DNA of 64,000 nucleotides, taken from Maccoyibacter sp900556645. Its GTDB lineage: Bacteria; Bacillota; Clostridia; Lachnospirales; Lachnospiraceae. A program made the translations under genes and the position numbers. Numbering within the stretch: position 1 is the first letter of the stretch; the number at the start of each line of letters is the position of its first letter. Of this stretch, positions 36,335 through 44,512 are shown in pieces. Below the pieces are notes generated by a model. That model made no database searches. It saw only the letters and a program-made list of their open reading frames with translations, and was not told the DNA's origin. Location of the stretch: positions 62,001-126,000 of the forward strand of contig CATWDJ010000004.1 in assembly GCA_958349535.1 (NCBI GenBank), given 5' to 3'.

Positions 36335-37177
36335 CTATTCTATTTTCAAATCTCTTCTCAATTTTCCCTCCGGTTTTAACCCGTTAATTTCATAGATGTA
36401 CTGGAAAATCGTTCTTTGCTGTTTTTAGTATAGAAATAAGCTAGGTCTATAAATATCCTTTTTCCGTTATTCAGTTCAAATACTACCTCATATACTTGGC
36501 TAGACATATACCCTCCTCTATGTAAATAAATCCAATGTCCATACAAATCCCTTGTATATCCCATTCTTACGATGTCTTCTATTCGGAATTCTTCATCAAT
36601 TTTTATGCTTTCTTTATCATTACGACATTCAGTCACTACATGCAGCTTACCCTCTCCGACCTCGATATATCCTATTCCTGTTATCGTTTTATACCAAGCG
36701 TATATCAAAACAGCTATAAAAATGCCTATCATCAAAACTACAGCAATAATATCACCCTCATCTATGATTTCCCCTGCATCTGTTATTATCAAAATTGCTA
36801 TAACCATCACAAAAGTCAGCATCCACGCAAAACGTCTCACTACTGTTTGTTTTACTTTCTTCATAACTTTACCTCTTTTCCTCCCTAAACTACCTGTTAT
36901 CATTCACATACCTTCCGAATCCGTTGGCGGGTTCCGTGATTTCTATCGGGGCAAGCTATGGAACTGTAAAATAGGCTATGTGGCTGATTTCCTGTCTTTT
37001 AAATCTATATTTATTCCTCTCGTCCAAGGGTATACTTCAACTGGCTCCCCGGTTTATCACTCTCTAAATCTTCGTAATACCAGAAGTACCATGTCTCGTT
37101 AAAATCCTTATATTCAATAATCCCATCCGGTTTTTGCCCCTCCACTCTTAATTTTTTTATATCTTCGCCTTTCTCCA
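36335..37177 (-). repeat. Direct repeat, proximal copy (A-B immunity module)
   Basis: Pairs with 32757-33600. It contains the C-terminal part of family A, the 146-base spacer at 36865-37010 and family B. Recombination between the two copies would delete about 3.6 kb including the two membrane protein genes between them. Confidence 0.8.
36376..36864 (-). CDS. Immunity family B, first copy, frameshifted C-terminus
   Basis: 162 residues from ATG at 36864 (AGAGGTAAAG upstream). It has two membrane helices (about 10-30 and 38-56) and a soluble domain with VGEGKLHVVTEC, EDIVRMGYTRDLYGHWIY and VYEVVFELNNGKRIFID. The last 20 residues (YTKNSKERFSSTSMKLTG) do not match the second copy. A missing A in the A5 tract near 36426 shifts the frame, and with A6 it would read KKQQRTIFQYIYEINGL and end at 36335. 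It may still be functional, as only the tail changes. By position and topology it is a candidate immunity protein to the RHS tip. Confidence 0.65.
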   Translation of the reverse strand: MKKVKQTVVRRFAWMLTFVMVIAILIITDAGEIIDEGDIIAVVLMIGIFIAVLIYAWYKTITGIGYIEVGEGKLHVVTECRNDKESIKIDEEFRIEDIVRMGYTRDLYGHWIYLHRGGYMSSQVYEVVFELNNGKRIFIDLAYFYTKNSKERFSSTSMKLTG

Positions 37178-37757
37178 ATTTATCTTTCAATGTACTTCCC
37201 CAAATAAATCTTGTATTTTCTGGATTAATATTAACTCCTTCTGCAAAATCTGCCATCATTAATTGATTCCCAAGATTTTCTGTACACGTGCCTATATACC
37301 TCCCTTTTTTTCTATTGACTTCGGGATAACAGCTTAAAAAGGTATACCTTTTTTCTCCATCTATGGTTTTGATTTTAAATTTAGCAAAAGTATCACATAA
37401 TTCATTTTCATCTTTAACTGATTGGAAATATACAGATATATATTGTTCATTTTCAAATTCGGCTATAATTTCATCTACATTTTTCTGGTATTCATTCCCT
37501 TTCTCTACCGTAATATTTGCATGTTTCATAGCTTGTTTTACAGTTGAATAATATTCCGTATCCGGTATTGTCTCTTCATCAATATTTTCTTGTGGAAATT
37601 CCCCTTTATACTCTATATTAAAGTTCGTTTCGTCCCCCATTTTTTCGGAATTCCTCTCCATATAAATTCCCATTTTTATCAGAAAAACCATAAGTGTTAT
37701 AATTATTAACATCAAAAATCCTATGACTTTCAGCATCTTTTTTATCACTATTTTCAT
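37011..37757 (-). CDS. Immunity family A, intact copy next to the RHS toxin
   Basis: 248 residues, directly behind the RHS gene (11 bases). An N-terminal anchor (IGFLMLIIITLMVFLIKMGI) is followed by about 210 extracytoplasmic residues rich in Lys and Glu. Conserved blocks are EYYSTVKQAM, YISVYFQS, NPENTRFIWG, EDIKKLRVEGQKPDGIIEY and WYFWYYEDLESDKPGSQ. It is the only copy of the family without a frameshift. Position immediately downstream of a polymorphic toxin and the presence of decayed copies further along are what is expected of a cognate immunity gene. An anchored domain outside the membrane suits protection against a toxin arriving from outside. No family match was recognised. Confidence 0.75.
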   Translation of the reverse strand: MKIVIKKMLKVIGFLMLIIITLMVFLIKMGIYMERNSEKMGDETNFNIEYKGEFPQENIDEETIPDTEYYSTVKQAMKHANITVEKGNEYQKNVDEIIAEFENEQYISVYFQSVKDENELCDTFAKFKIKTIDGEKRYTFLSCYPEVNRKKGRYIGTCTENLGNQLMMADFAEGVNINPENTRFIWGSTLKDKLEKGEDIKKLRVEGQKPDGIIEYKDFNETWYFWYYEDLESDKPGSQLKYTLGREE

Positions 37758-37767
37758 CTAACTATTC

Positions 37768-38538
37768 CTAACCTTTCGTTGGACATATATCTTTTGCCTC
37801 TTTTTTTTCTAAGTTGGGGTTCATTTCTATTATATATTTATATATTAATGGTGAATTCTCTTTCATCCATCCCAGAATAACCAGAATAAGCATATCATCA
37901 ACGGCTCCTACTACGGTAACATCATTTGCCATAAGATACAAAATTGCTATACATCCCGCTACACCCACTACACATGCTCCCACAAACTCCCACATCTGTT
38001 CCCATGTGTATTTCTTCTGTTCAATTTTTACAGACCATGTGATATCTCCATAATCTTCTAAAGATGTTCCATCTGGTAATTTTTGAGGTAAATTTTCTAT
38101 TCCTCCCTGGATTTCGTTTATATAACCTACCTCTTCCATATTAGTATAAATTCCCGCTTTTTCTGAAACTGTCCCATATTTTCCCATATTTCTTTTTACA
38201 CTAGATACAATTGATGTTTTCCATGTATTTGGTTTCCAATTCTTTCCTGATAATGTATATTCTATTGATGTATCTGTCCATGGTATTGTTGCATCTAAAT
38301 TAAATGACCATCCCTCAAATTTTCCCTTTTTAGATTTTTTTGCTACAATGACATCCGCTCCTCTATGACCATTAACTTCATATGGTTTCCCATTAATCTC
38401 ACCACTATCCAAAAGAATATCTTCTCCATATATATATTTTCTCCAAAAATTCTCTTCAAAGCCACGAATTGCATTGTTAACACCTTTCTTCGCCTTATCT
38501 CCTAATTCATCCAGTTCCTCTTTTATACTTTTCCACGT
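37768..38538 (-). other. Variable C-terminal toxin tip of the RHS protein
   Basis: 256 residues after the core motif LVDGDGRKP. A soluble part (beta-rich, GRADVIV-like GHRGADVIVAKKSKKG, WSFNLDATIPWTDTSIEYTL) is followed by two adjacent hydrophobic segments with a charged turn (NDVTVVGAVDDMLIL). The base composition falls to clearly AT-rich compared with the RHS shell and matches the downstream genes, as expected for an exchanged tip. The hydrophobic pair suggests a pore-forming or membrane-inserting action; no catalytic motif was recognised. Confidence 0.65.
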
Positions 38539-41500
38539 TGGTTTCCTGCCATCTCCATCCACCAACACCAGCGGATTATTATAGCAATAGCTGTACCGAT
38601 TCTGGCTGTACGACACCGCAATGCTTCCGCCATATACATCCTCTGCCGCAAAGCGTCCTATCTGTGGCAAGTACTCCCTCGCCTCTGCAAAGTATGTCTC
38701 TGTCACTTCATCATAACGGTAGCCTGTATATCCAAAAACAGATGGTCGACTGTGTTTCTGAAGGGTCATGGTTCCGAATTCATCATAACCATAGAGTTCT
38801 TCTCCCTCTGTCCCCAAAAGCCGCAACGGGCTTCCCAGATGGTCTGTCAGATAAAAACCTTCTCCCTGCCCGTTCCTCTGGGCGGAAATGTCATTATCCC
38901 AAATATAGCTTGTGGTTTCCTCACCGTCTTTTCTCTGCAACAGATTATGATATGGCTTTGTCATATCGAAAAGATACTGTATCTCTTTTCCTTCTCCTTT
39001 TTCATAGACTCTCTCTCCCAACCCGTCATAGACATACTGTACCCGTCTTCCTCTTTCATCCTCTGCCTCCTCCAGACGGTTGATGGCTCCATAACGATAG
39101 CTTTTCAGGAGGTTTCCGTTCTCGGTTATCTCTCTTAAATTTCCTCTCTTGTCATAGCCATAAGTCCGGGTCTGCTCTCCGGTCTTCTCATGGATAAGCT
39201 GTCCTGCCCGGTTATAGGCATAGAGGGTCTCTTCCGGCTGCTGGCTCTTTTGGTATTCCAGTTTTCTGGTTCGGTTTCCATAAGCGTCATAGGTATAATG
39301 ACGCAACTCTTTCCCATCCTTTCTTACTTCCATGAGCCTGCCCAAAGCATCATACGCATAATCGTAGGTACCGTTCTCTCCTTCCATTCCTCGACGCTCT
39401 TTGGTCTCCTTCAGAAGATTTCCTGCTACATCATAACGGTAAGTAAAGGCATCCAGAAGCTCTTCTTTTTCCCAATGCTCCAGTTTTTCTATCCTGCCGG
39501 ATTCGTCATACCCATAGCGGGTATAAAGTTCCTCTCCCTGCTGCTTTTCTATGATTCTTCCTTTTGAATCATAACGGTATCGGATTTCCTGCTCGTCCTG
39601 TAACAGTCGGCTCAGGCTTCCGGTCTCATCATAGGCATAGTCAAGCTGGCTTCCGTCCGGATAGGTAAGGCTTTCTATGCCGCCGCTTTGGGTATAGCGG
39701 TAAAGGATACTTTCTCCCTGTGGGTAGACTGCTTTTTCCACTCTTCCCAAGGCATCATTTTCAAACCGGGTCTCTCCCAGCCAGTCGGTAACCTTCTGCA
39801 GGGCTCCCAATGCATCATACTGGTAGGAGACGCTTCTTCCGTCCCCGTAGGTGACTTTCTTTGGTGCTCCGGCAGGCGTATAGGCATAGGTGGTCCGGTT
39901 TCCATCCCGGTCAGTCTTTGCACAGGTTCTTCCAAGGGCATCATAGACATAGGATTCTGTGTCTCCCAGAGCGTTGATAGCCTTGGTAATGTTTCCGTTA
40001 AGGTCTCTCTCGTAACGGGTCTCTTTGCATTCTTTTCCCTCTTCTGCTTTTCCCTCATAGGCTTTAATTCCGATTAGGCGGTTTCTGGAATCATAGGTGT
40101 AGCAGGTTTCATTTCCTAAAGCATCCTTAACGTCAATCAGGTTTCCGTTTGCATCATAGGCATAGCCTGTCTCGTTTCCTAAGGCGTCTCTGACTGCTGT
40201 GACGTTTCCCATGACGTCATAGGTTCTCTGCTCCAGTACGGTTTCGTTTCCCATCTGCCCCGTCATGGATATCTGCGTCAGGCGGTTTAAGGCGTCGTAG
40301 GCATATCTGTAGGTCATTCCGTCTTTTACGGTCCTGCTCTTTAAGTTTCCTTCCCGGTCATAAGCATAGCCCTCTTCACTTCCATCCGGGTACCGCATGC
40401 CTTTTAAACGTCCTCCTTTTTCGCAGAAGAAATCTGTGGTCTTTCCTCCTGCATCAGTGACAGAGATAAGCTTTCCCAGCTCATTGTAGGCATAGCGGGT
40501 CTTCTCGCCCAGAGCGTTGATGCTTTCAATCCTTTCCCCTGCTTGGTTGTAGGACTCCTTCGTCCTGTTTCCCAATGCATCCTGCCTTTCCACCGGATGT
40601 CCCTCTTCATCATAGATATAGGATGTGGTGTTCCCTTCTCCGTCGGTGTGGGAAATCAGACGGTTTACGGCATCATAGGCATAGGTGTCCTTTTCTCCCA
40701 GAGCGTTGGTTTTTTCTGTCAGGTTCCCCGCTTCGTCATAGCTGTAGCAGGTGCGGTTCCCCATGGCATCTGTGATTCCTGTGATACGCTCTCTGTCATC
40801 ATAGTCTACGGTTACCTTTCCGCTGTCTGGATAGCAGACTTCCTGCAGATTCCACATGACATCATAAGCATAGCATGTGGTATTTCCCCTTCTATCCGTT
40901 TCACTCTCAATCCTATTTAGTGCGTTGTAGCTGCAGCTTTTTTTGCTTCCGTCCGGGTATTGGATTTCTGCTATTTTCCCTCGGGAGGTCGGCAGATAAT
41001 GGGTGGTGTTCCCCATAGCATCCGTGATTCCCGTAATCTGGTCTTTTACATCATAGGTGTACCGGGTGCTGTTTCCTGATGGGCTGATAGTTTCCGTTAC
41101 CCGGTTTAATTCATCATACACATAGGTGGTGGTCTCCCCGTATGGATTTGTGATGCTGCGGATGTTCCCTTTTTCGTCATAGCTCATGGAAACCCTGCTC
41201 CCATCCGGCAGAGTCAGGGTTTCCGCTTTGCCGTTTTCCCCATAGGAAATGCCGGTGCTCCTTCCCAGAGCATCGGTGCTTTGTATCAGTCTTCCTTTTT
41301 CGTCATAAAGGTTCTTCACCTTTTCTTTTCCGTTAATCTTTAGGCTTATCAGATGATTTTCCCGATTATAGGTGGCTGTGGTCTTGTTTCCAAGGGGGTC
41401 TATGGTTATGGTCAGGTTGCCCCGGCTGTCATAGCTGTAATGGGTTACGTTTCCCCTTTCATCCCGATGCATCAGTCGCTGTCCTTTTGCATTATAGGTG

Positions 41501-42858
41501 TCTCTTTCTTCACTGCCGTCTGCATACAGGGTTCTGACATTCTGGTACCGCTCATTGTGGTAATAGTAGATTTTGCTGCCGTTCCGCTCACACAGCAGCA
41601 CTTCTTTTTTCTCTTCTTCGTAGTGGTAGCTCATGCTGCCACCATCTGCAAAATGCTGCTCTTTAGCACGGTGTTCTCCATCATAGGTGTTGGTTACCAG
41701 AGATGTCCCTTCGCTGTTTTTGATTTCTTCCAGATTTCCGGCTTCGTCATAGGAATACGTGGTGGTCTCTCCTGCGGCATTTACCGCTTCAAGGAGACTT
41801 CCTCTTGCATCATAACGGTAAGTGACTTCTCTGCCGCTGTGGTCTTCTACAGACTTCAGCCGTTCTTCTTCATCATAGCAGAAGGTCAGGCAGGCTCCGT
41901 CACTTTTGCGGAATACTCGGTGGATAAGCCCCTGCTCTCCGTATTCCCAAACGAGAACTGCCCCTTTGCCGTCCCTGCTTTCTTTACAGTGTCCTTCCCT
42001 GTCAAAAAGATAGACTGCTCCACTGCTGTTCCGATACTGCCAACCTTCTTCTGTTTTTAGGAGGCTGCTATGGCTCTCTTCACTATGGTAAGTTTCTTCT
42101 CCCCGCTTTTTGAAATGTTCTTCTTTTCCATCCTCCAAAATAATCCGTATCAGCTCTTCCTCTTCTGTCAAGGTTACCTCGTATGGATGGTGCCAGCCTT
42201 TTCCAAGACTCCCTCCTGTCTCATCTATGGCATTGTAAAAACGTTTGAATTCCAGCACTGGATTTCCCACAATCTTTAAATCACTTTTTTCGTAGTAAAA
42301 ATTTCCGGTACTGAGGTTTACCGGATCTGCACTGCTTTTTGTCTGTGGATTGTTTCCTCCTTTTAAACTGGAAAGAACCTGTTCTAATATCTGGCGGATG
42401 CTCCTGCTTTGTCTTTCCCATTTCCCGGTGCAGTCCTCTAATGCCTTCTGGAAATCTTTGGTGCTTTTGCTCCCGGTAACTTTAGGCAGAAGCTGGGTCA
42501 GGTCTTTGATCTGCGTATCCAGCTTTTTCAGGGAGGCACTTATTTTTTTTGCCTCCTGTGCCATCTTGTAATCTCCCTGAGGCACGTTGGTGCAAATGCG
42601 GTTCAGTTCTTTTTTTATCTGGTTTTTATAATCGTTGTAATTGGAATTTCTAAGACTGTCTCTGAGACGGATGGCATCATCCTGTAGCTGATAATCTCTC
42701 AGATTGGAAGGAACGTTGTTTAATACCGTTAATAGCTGATCCATTTCTCCTATCAGCTCGTTTCTGGTATCTTCTGCCTGGTCAAGCAGGCTGATGGTTT
42801 TTTCTTTTAATGTGTGGATGGCATCCACGTCGAAGGTTCGTGTCTTTTCAATACTCAT
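37768..42858 (-). CDS. RHS polymorphic toxin with type VII-like N-terminus
   Basis: 1696 residues without a Sec signal. Residues 1-170 are helical and charged, like the targeting region of WXG/LXG proteins. About 177-230 is a DUF6531-type start (SADPVNLSTGNFYYEKSDL). About 320-1335 contains tandem YD repeats (YDxxGNLxxxxxxxG) that build a closed shell. 1336-1440 is the RHS core domain (YLTDHLGSPLRLLG, GRFAAEDVYGG, YSYCYNNPLVLVDGDG). 1441-1696 is a variable tip with no recognised family, ending in two hydrophobic stretches (1623-1643, 1647-1665). Known RHS proteins enclose and release the tip as a contact-dependent toxin. The region downstream is its immunity array. Own promoter; ATG at 42858 with GGGGAG. 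Confidence 0.9.
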   Translation of the reverse strand: MSIEKTRTFDVDAIHTLKEKTISLLDQAEDTRNELIGEMDQLLTVLNNVPSNLRDYQLQDDAIRLRDSLRNSNYNDYKNQIKKELNRICTNVPQGDYKMAQEAKKISASLKKLDTQIKDLTQLLPKVTGSKSTKDFQKALEDCTGKWERQSRSIRQILEQVLSSLKGGNNPQTKSSADPVNLSTGNFYYEKSDLKIVGNPVLEFKRFYNAIDETGGSLGKGWHHPYEVTLTEEEELIRIILEDGKEEHFKKRGEETYHSEESHSSLLKTEEGWQYRNSSGAVYLFDREGHCKESRDGKGAVLVWEYGEQGLIHRVFRKSDGACLTFCYDEEERLKSVEDHSGREVTYRYDARGSLLEAVNAAGETTTYSYDEAGNLEEIKNSEGTSLVTNTYDGEHRAKEQHFADGGSMSYHYEEEKKEVLLCERNGSKIYYYHNERYQNVRTLYADGSEERDTYNAKGQRLMHRDERGNVTHYSYDSRGNLTITIDPLGNKTTATYNRENHLISLKINGKEKVKNLYDEKGRLIQSTDALGRSTGISYGENGKAETLTLPDGSRVSMSYDEKGNIRSITNPYGETTTYVYDELNRVTETISPSGNSTRYTYDVKDQITGITDAMGNTTHYLPTSRGKIAEIQYPDGSKKSCSYNALNRIESETDRRGNTTCYAYDVMWNLQEVCYPDSGKVTVDYDDRERITGITDAMGNRTCYSYDEAGNLTEKTNALGEKDTYAYDAVNRLISHTDGEGNTTSYIYDEEGHPVERQDALGNRTKESYNQAGERIESINALGEKTRYAYNELGKLISVTDAGGKTTDFFCEKGGRLKGMRYPDGSEEGYAYDREGNLKSRTVKDGMTYRYAYDALNRLTQISMTGQMGNETVLEQRTYDVMGNVTAVRDALGNETGYAYDANGNLIDVKDALGNETCYTYDSRNRLIGIKAYEGKAEEGKECKETRYERDLNGNITKAINALGDTESYVYDALGRTCAKTDRDGNRTTYAYTPAGAPKKVTYGDGRSVSYQYDALGALQKVTDWLGETRFENDALGRVEKAVYPQGESILYRYTQSGGIESLTYPDGSQLDYAYDETGSLSRLLQDEQEIRYRYDSKGRIIEKQQGEELYTRYGYDESGRIEKLEHWEKEELLDAFTYRYDVAGNLLKETKERRGMEGENGTYDYAYDALGRLMEVRKDGKELRHYTYDAYGNRTRKLEYQKSQQPEETLYAYNRAGQLIHEKTGEQTRTYGYDKRGNLREITENGNLLKSYRYGAINRLEEAEDERGRRVQYVYDGLGERVYEKGEGKEIQYLFDMTKPYHNLLQRKDGEETTSYIWDNDISAQRNGQGEGFYLTDHLGSPLRLLGTEGEELYGYDEFGTMTLQKHSRPSVFGYTGYRYDEVTETYFAEAREYLPQIGRFAAEDVYGGSIAVSYSQNRYSYCYNNPLVLVDGDGRKPTWKSIKEELDELGDKAKKGVNNAIRGFEENFWRKYIYGEDILLDSGEINGKPYEVNGHRGADVIVAKKSKKGKFEGWSFNLDATIPWTDTSIEYTLSGKNWKPNTWKTSIVSSVKRNMGKYGTVSEKAGIYTNMEEVGYINEIQGGIENLPQKLPDGTSLEDYGDITWSVKIEQKKYTWEQMWEFVGACVVGVAGCIAILYLMANDVTVVGAVDDMLILVILGWMKENSPLIYKYIIEMNPNLEKKEAKDICPTKG
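38900..41890 (-). repeat. YD-repeat coding array of the RHS protein
   Basis: Imperfect repeats of about 60-66 bases, each coding for a YD unit (GNLTxxxDALGNxTxYxYD). Frequent similar DNA strings (GGCATCATAGGCATA on the plus strand) result from the repeated protein motif. Confidence 0.8.
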
Positions 42859-42885
42859 TTTTTCTCCCCTTTTCGCTTTTTTTCC

Positions 42886-42914
42886 ATTTTATACCAGTAT
42901 CCGGTGGTTGTCAA
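42886..42914 (-). promoter_or_regulatory. Promoter of the RHS toxin operon
   Basis: Minus strand perfect TTGACA (42909-42914), 17 bases, TAAAAT (42886-42891). It is 27 bases from the RHS start codon and back-to-back with the pncB promoter. Confidence 0.6.
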
Positions 42915-42942
42915 AAGGTTCTATTTCAACATTTCATAATAC

Positions 42943-42970
42943 TTGTAAAAAACAGGAAATGTGGTATAAT
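42943..42970 (+). promoter_or_regulatory. Promoter of pncB
   Basis: TTGTAA (42943-42948), 16 bases, perfect TATAAT (42965-42970). The -35 boxes of this and the RHS promoter are 28 bases apart and divergent. Confidence 0.65.
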
Positions 42971-43013
42971 TTTTTTCAGTTGACAAGACAGCCCTGGCAG
43001 GCGAAAAACAAAG

Positions 43014-43050
43014 AGAGGAGTACATGGTTCTTCCATGTAGAATATTATGA
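43014..43050 (+). promoter_or_regulatory. Hairpin-bridged ribosome binding site / leader peptide ahead of pncB
   Basis: A strong AGAGGAG (43014-43020) lies too far from the pncB ATG (43047). Between them TACATGG-TTCTT-CCATGTA (43021-43039) forms a perfect 7-bp hairpin; once folded it leaves only seven bases between the site and ATG. The same bases also form an 8-codon open frame starting ATG at 43024, ending in TGA at 43048-43050, overlapping the pncB start as ATGA. Either way pncB translation appears to depend on this element. Confidence 0.5.
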
Positions 43051-44507
43051 GTACACTAAATTTAACCCTTATGACAGATTTGTATGAAATGACAATGATG
43101 CAGGGGTATTTTAAAACCCAGAACCGGGAAGTTGTGGTTTTTGATGCTTTCTACCGCACCAATCCATGTGAGGGCGGCTATGCCATCTGTGCCGGTCTGG
43201 AACAGGTTATCGACTATATCAAAAATCTTCATTTTGAAGAAAGTGATATTGCATACCTTGCAAGTCTGAATATTTTTGATGATGATTTTCTTGACTATCT
43301 CCGCACTTTCCATTTTTCCGGGGATATTTATGCTATTCCTGAGGGAACGGTTATTTTTCCACGGGAACCGATTATCAAGGTCATTGCACCGATTATGGAA
43401 GCTCAGCTTGTGGAGACAGCTATTTTGAATATCTTAAATCACCAGTGTCTGATTGCCACAAAGGCAGCACGGGTATGCTATGCAGCAAAGGGCGACGGTG
43501 TGATGGAATTTGGTTTAAGACGTGCTCAGGGACCGGATGCGGGAACTTATGGAGCCAGAGCGGCAGTCATCGGCGGTTGTACCGGTACCTCCAATGTATT
43601 GGCTGGACAGCTTTTTGATGTCCCGGTAAAAGGAACTCACGCCCATAGCTGGATTATGAGTTTCCCGGACGAATACACTGCTTTTAAGAAATATGCGGAA
43701 TTGTATCCGTCTGCCTGCATTCTGCTGGTGGATACCTATGATACGCTGAAATCCGGTATGCCTAATGCCATCCGTGTGTTTACGGAAATGCGTGAAGCCG
43801 GTATTCCTTTGACTTTCTATGGAATCCGTATGGACAGCGGTGACTTGGCTTACCTGTCCAAGAAGGTTCGTAAAATGTTAGACGATGCTGGATTTCCGGA
43901 TGCGGTCATTTCCGCTTCCAACGATTTGGACGAGCATCTGATTCAGAGTTTGAAATTACAGGGTGCCACCATTACTTCTTGGGGCGTAGGTACACATCTG
44001 ATTACCGCAAAGGACAACCCTGCTTTCGGTGGTGTCTATAAACTGGCCGCCATCCAGAATGAAAAGGGAGAATTTGTTCCGAAAATCAAGCTTTCCGAAA
44101 ATACGGAAAAGGTTACAAATCCGGGTAACAAGACCATTTACCGTATTTATGACAAACAAACCAAAAAGATTCGTGCAGATTTAATTTGTCTGGTAGGGGA
44201 ACATTTTGATGAGTCGGAGGATATGACTATTTTTGACCCCAATGAACCTTGGAAAAAAACAAAGCTTGCCGGCGGCAGCTATACTTTCCGAGAGCTTTTA
44301 GTTCCGATTTTCAAAGGTGGGGAATGTGTCTACACCTCTCCAAGCGTCATGGAAATTCAGGCAATCTGCAACAAGGAAAAGGATACCATCTGGGACGAAA
44401 CCAAGCGTTTTGTAAATCCTCATGAAATCCATGTGGATTTGAGCCAGAAGCTTTACGATTTGAAAAATGATTTGCTGAACCAGATGCATCACATTCAGGA
44501 AGATTAA
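43047..44507 (+). CDS. pncB: Nicotinate phosphoribosyltransferase
   Basis: 486 residues. It converts nicotinate and PRPP to nicotinate mononucleotide in NAD salvage. N-terminal MTDLYEMTMMQGYF, the family motif EFGLRRAQGPDAG (active-site region), GTHAHSWIMSFPDEYTAF with the catalytic His, LLVDTYDTL and IRMDSGDLAYLSKK are all present. The ATG at 43047 is the start of the conserved N-terminus. It is transcribed alone on the plus strand and followed by a 321-bp foldback element. Divergent from the toxin operon. Confidence 0.95.
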   Translation: MSTLNLTLMTDLYEMTMMQGYFKTQNREVVVFDAFYRTNPCEGGYAICAGLEQVIDYIKNLHFEESDIAYLASLNIFDDDFLDYLRTFHFSGDIYAIPEGTVIFPREPIIKVIAPIMEAQLVETAILNILNHQCLIATKAARVCYAAKGDGVMEFGLRRAQGPDAGTYGARAAVIGGCTGTSNVLAGQLFDVPVKGTHAHSWIMSFPDEYTAFKKYAELYPSACILLVDTYDTLKSGMPNAIRVFTEMREAGIPLTFYGIRMDSGDLAYLSKKVRKMLDDAGFPDAVISASNDLDEHLIQSLKLQGATITSWGVGTHLITAKDNPAFGGVYKLAAIQNEKGEFVPKIKLSENTEKVTNPGNKTIYRIYDKQTKKIRADLICLVGEHFDESEDMTIFDPNEPWKKTKLAGGSYTFRELLVPIFKGGECVYTSPSVMEIQAICNKEKDTIWDETKRFVNPHEIHVDLSQKLYDLKNDLLNQMHHIQED

Positions 44508-44512
44508 GAAAC

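Noticed and set aside
36865..37010. Gene fragment in the conserved spacer of the A-B module
   Set aside because: No frame is kept between the two copies; it is more likely conserved because the duplication is recent. It contains the family B ribosome binding site.
31529..37757. Sequencing error as sole cause of the frameshifts
   Set aside because: The breaks are clustered in the repeated accessory genes, and one copy has multiple insertions and deletions, while over 40 kb of core genes remains open. It cannot be excluded for a single tract.
38900..41890. CRISPR-like or minisatellite array
   Set aside because: The repeats are imperfect and in frame with YD protein repeats; there are no unique spacers of constant size.
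41353..42060. 235-codon plus-strand open frame inside the RHS gene
   Set aside because: Antisense of YD repeats; composition follows the repeat structure and no start signals are present.
30461..42858. Complete type VII secretion locus
   Set aside because: No EssC-like ATPase, EsaA, EssA/B or EsxA with a WXG motif is present; only effector-type and partner-type genes are seen.
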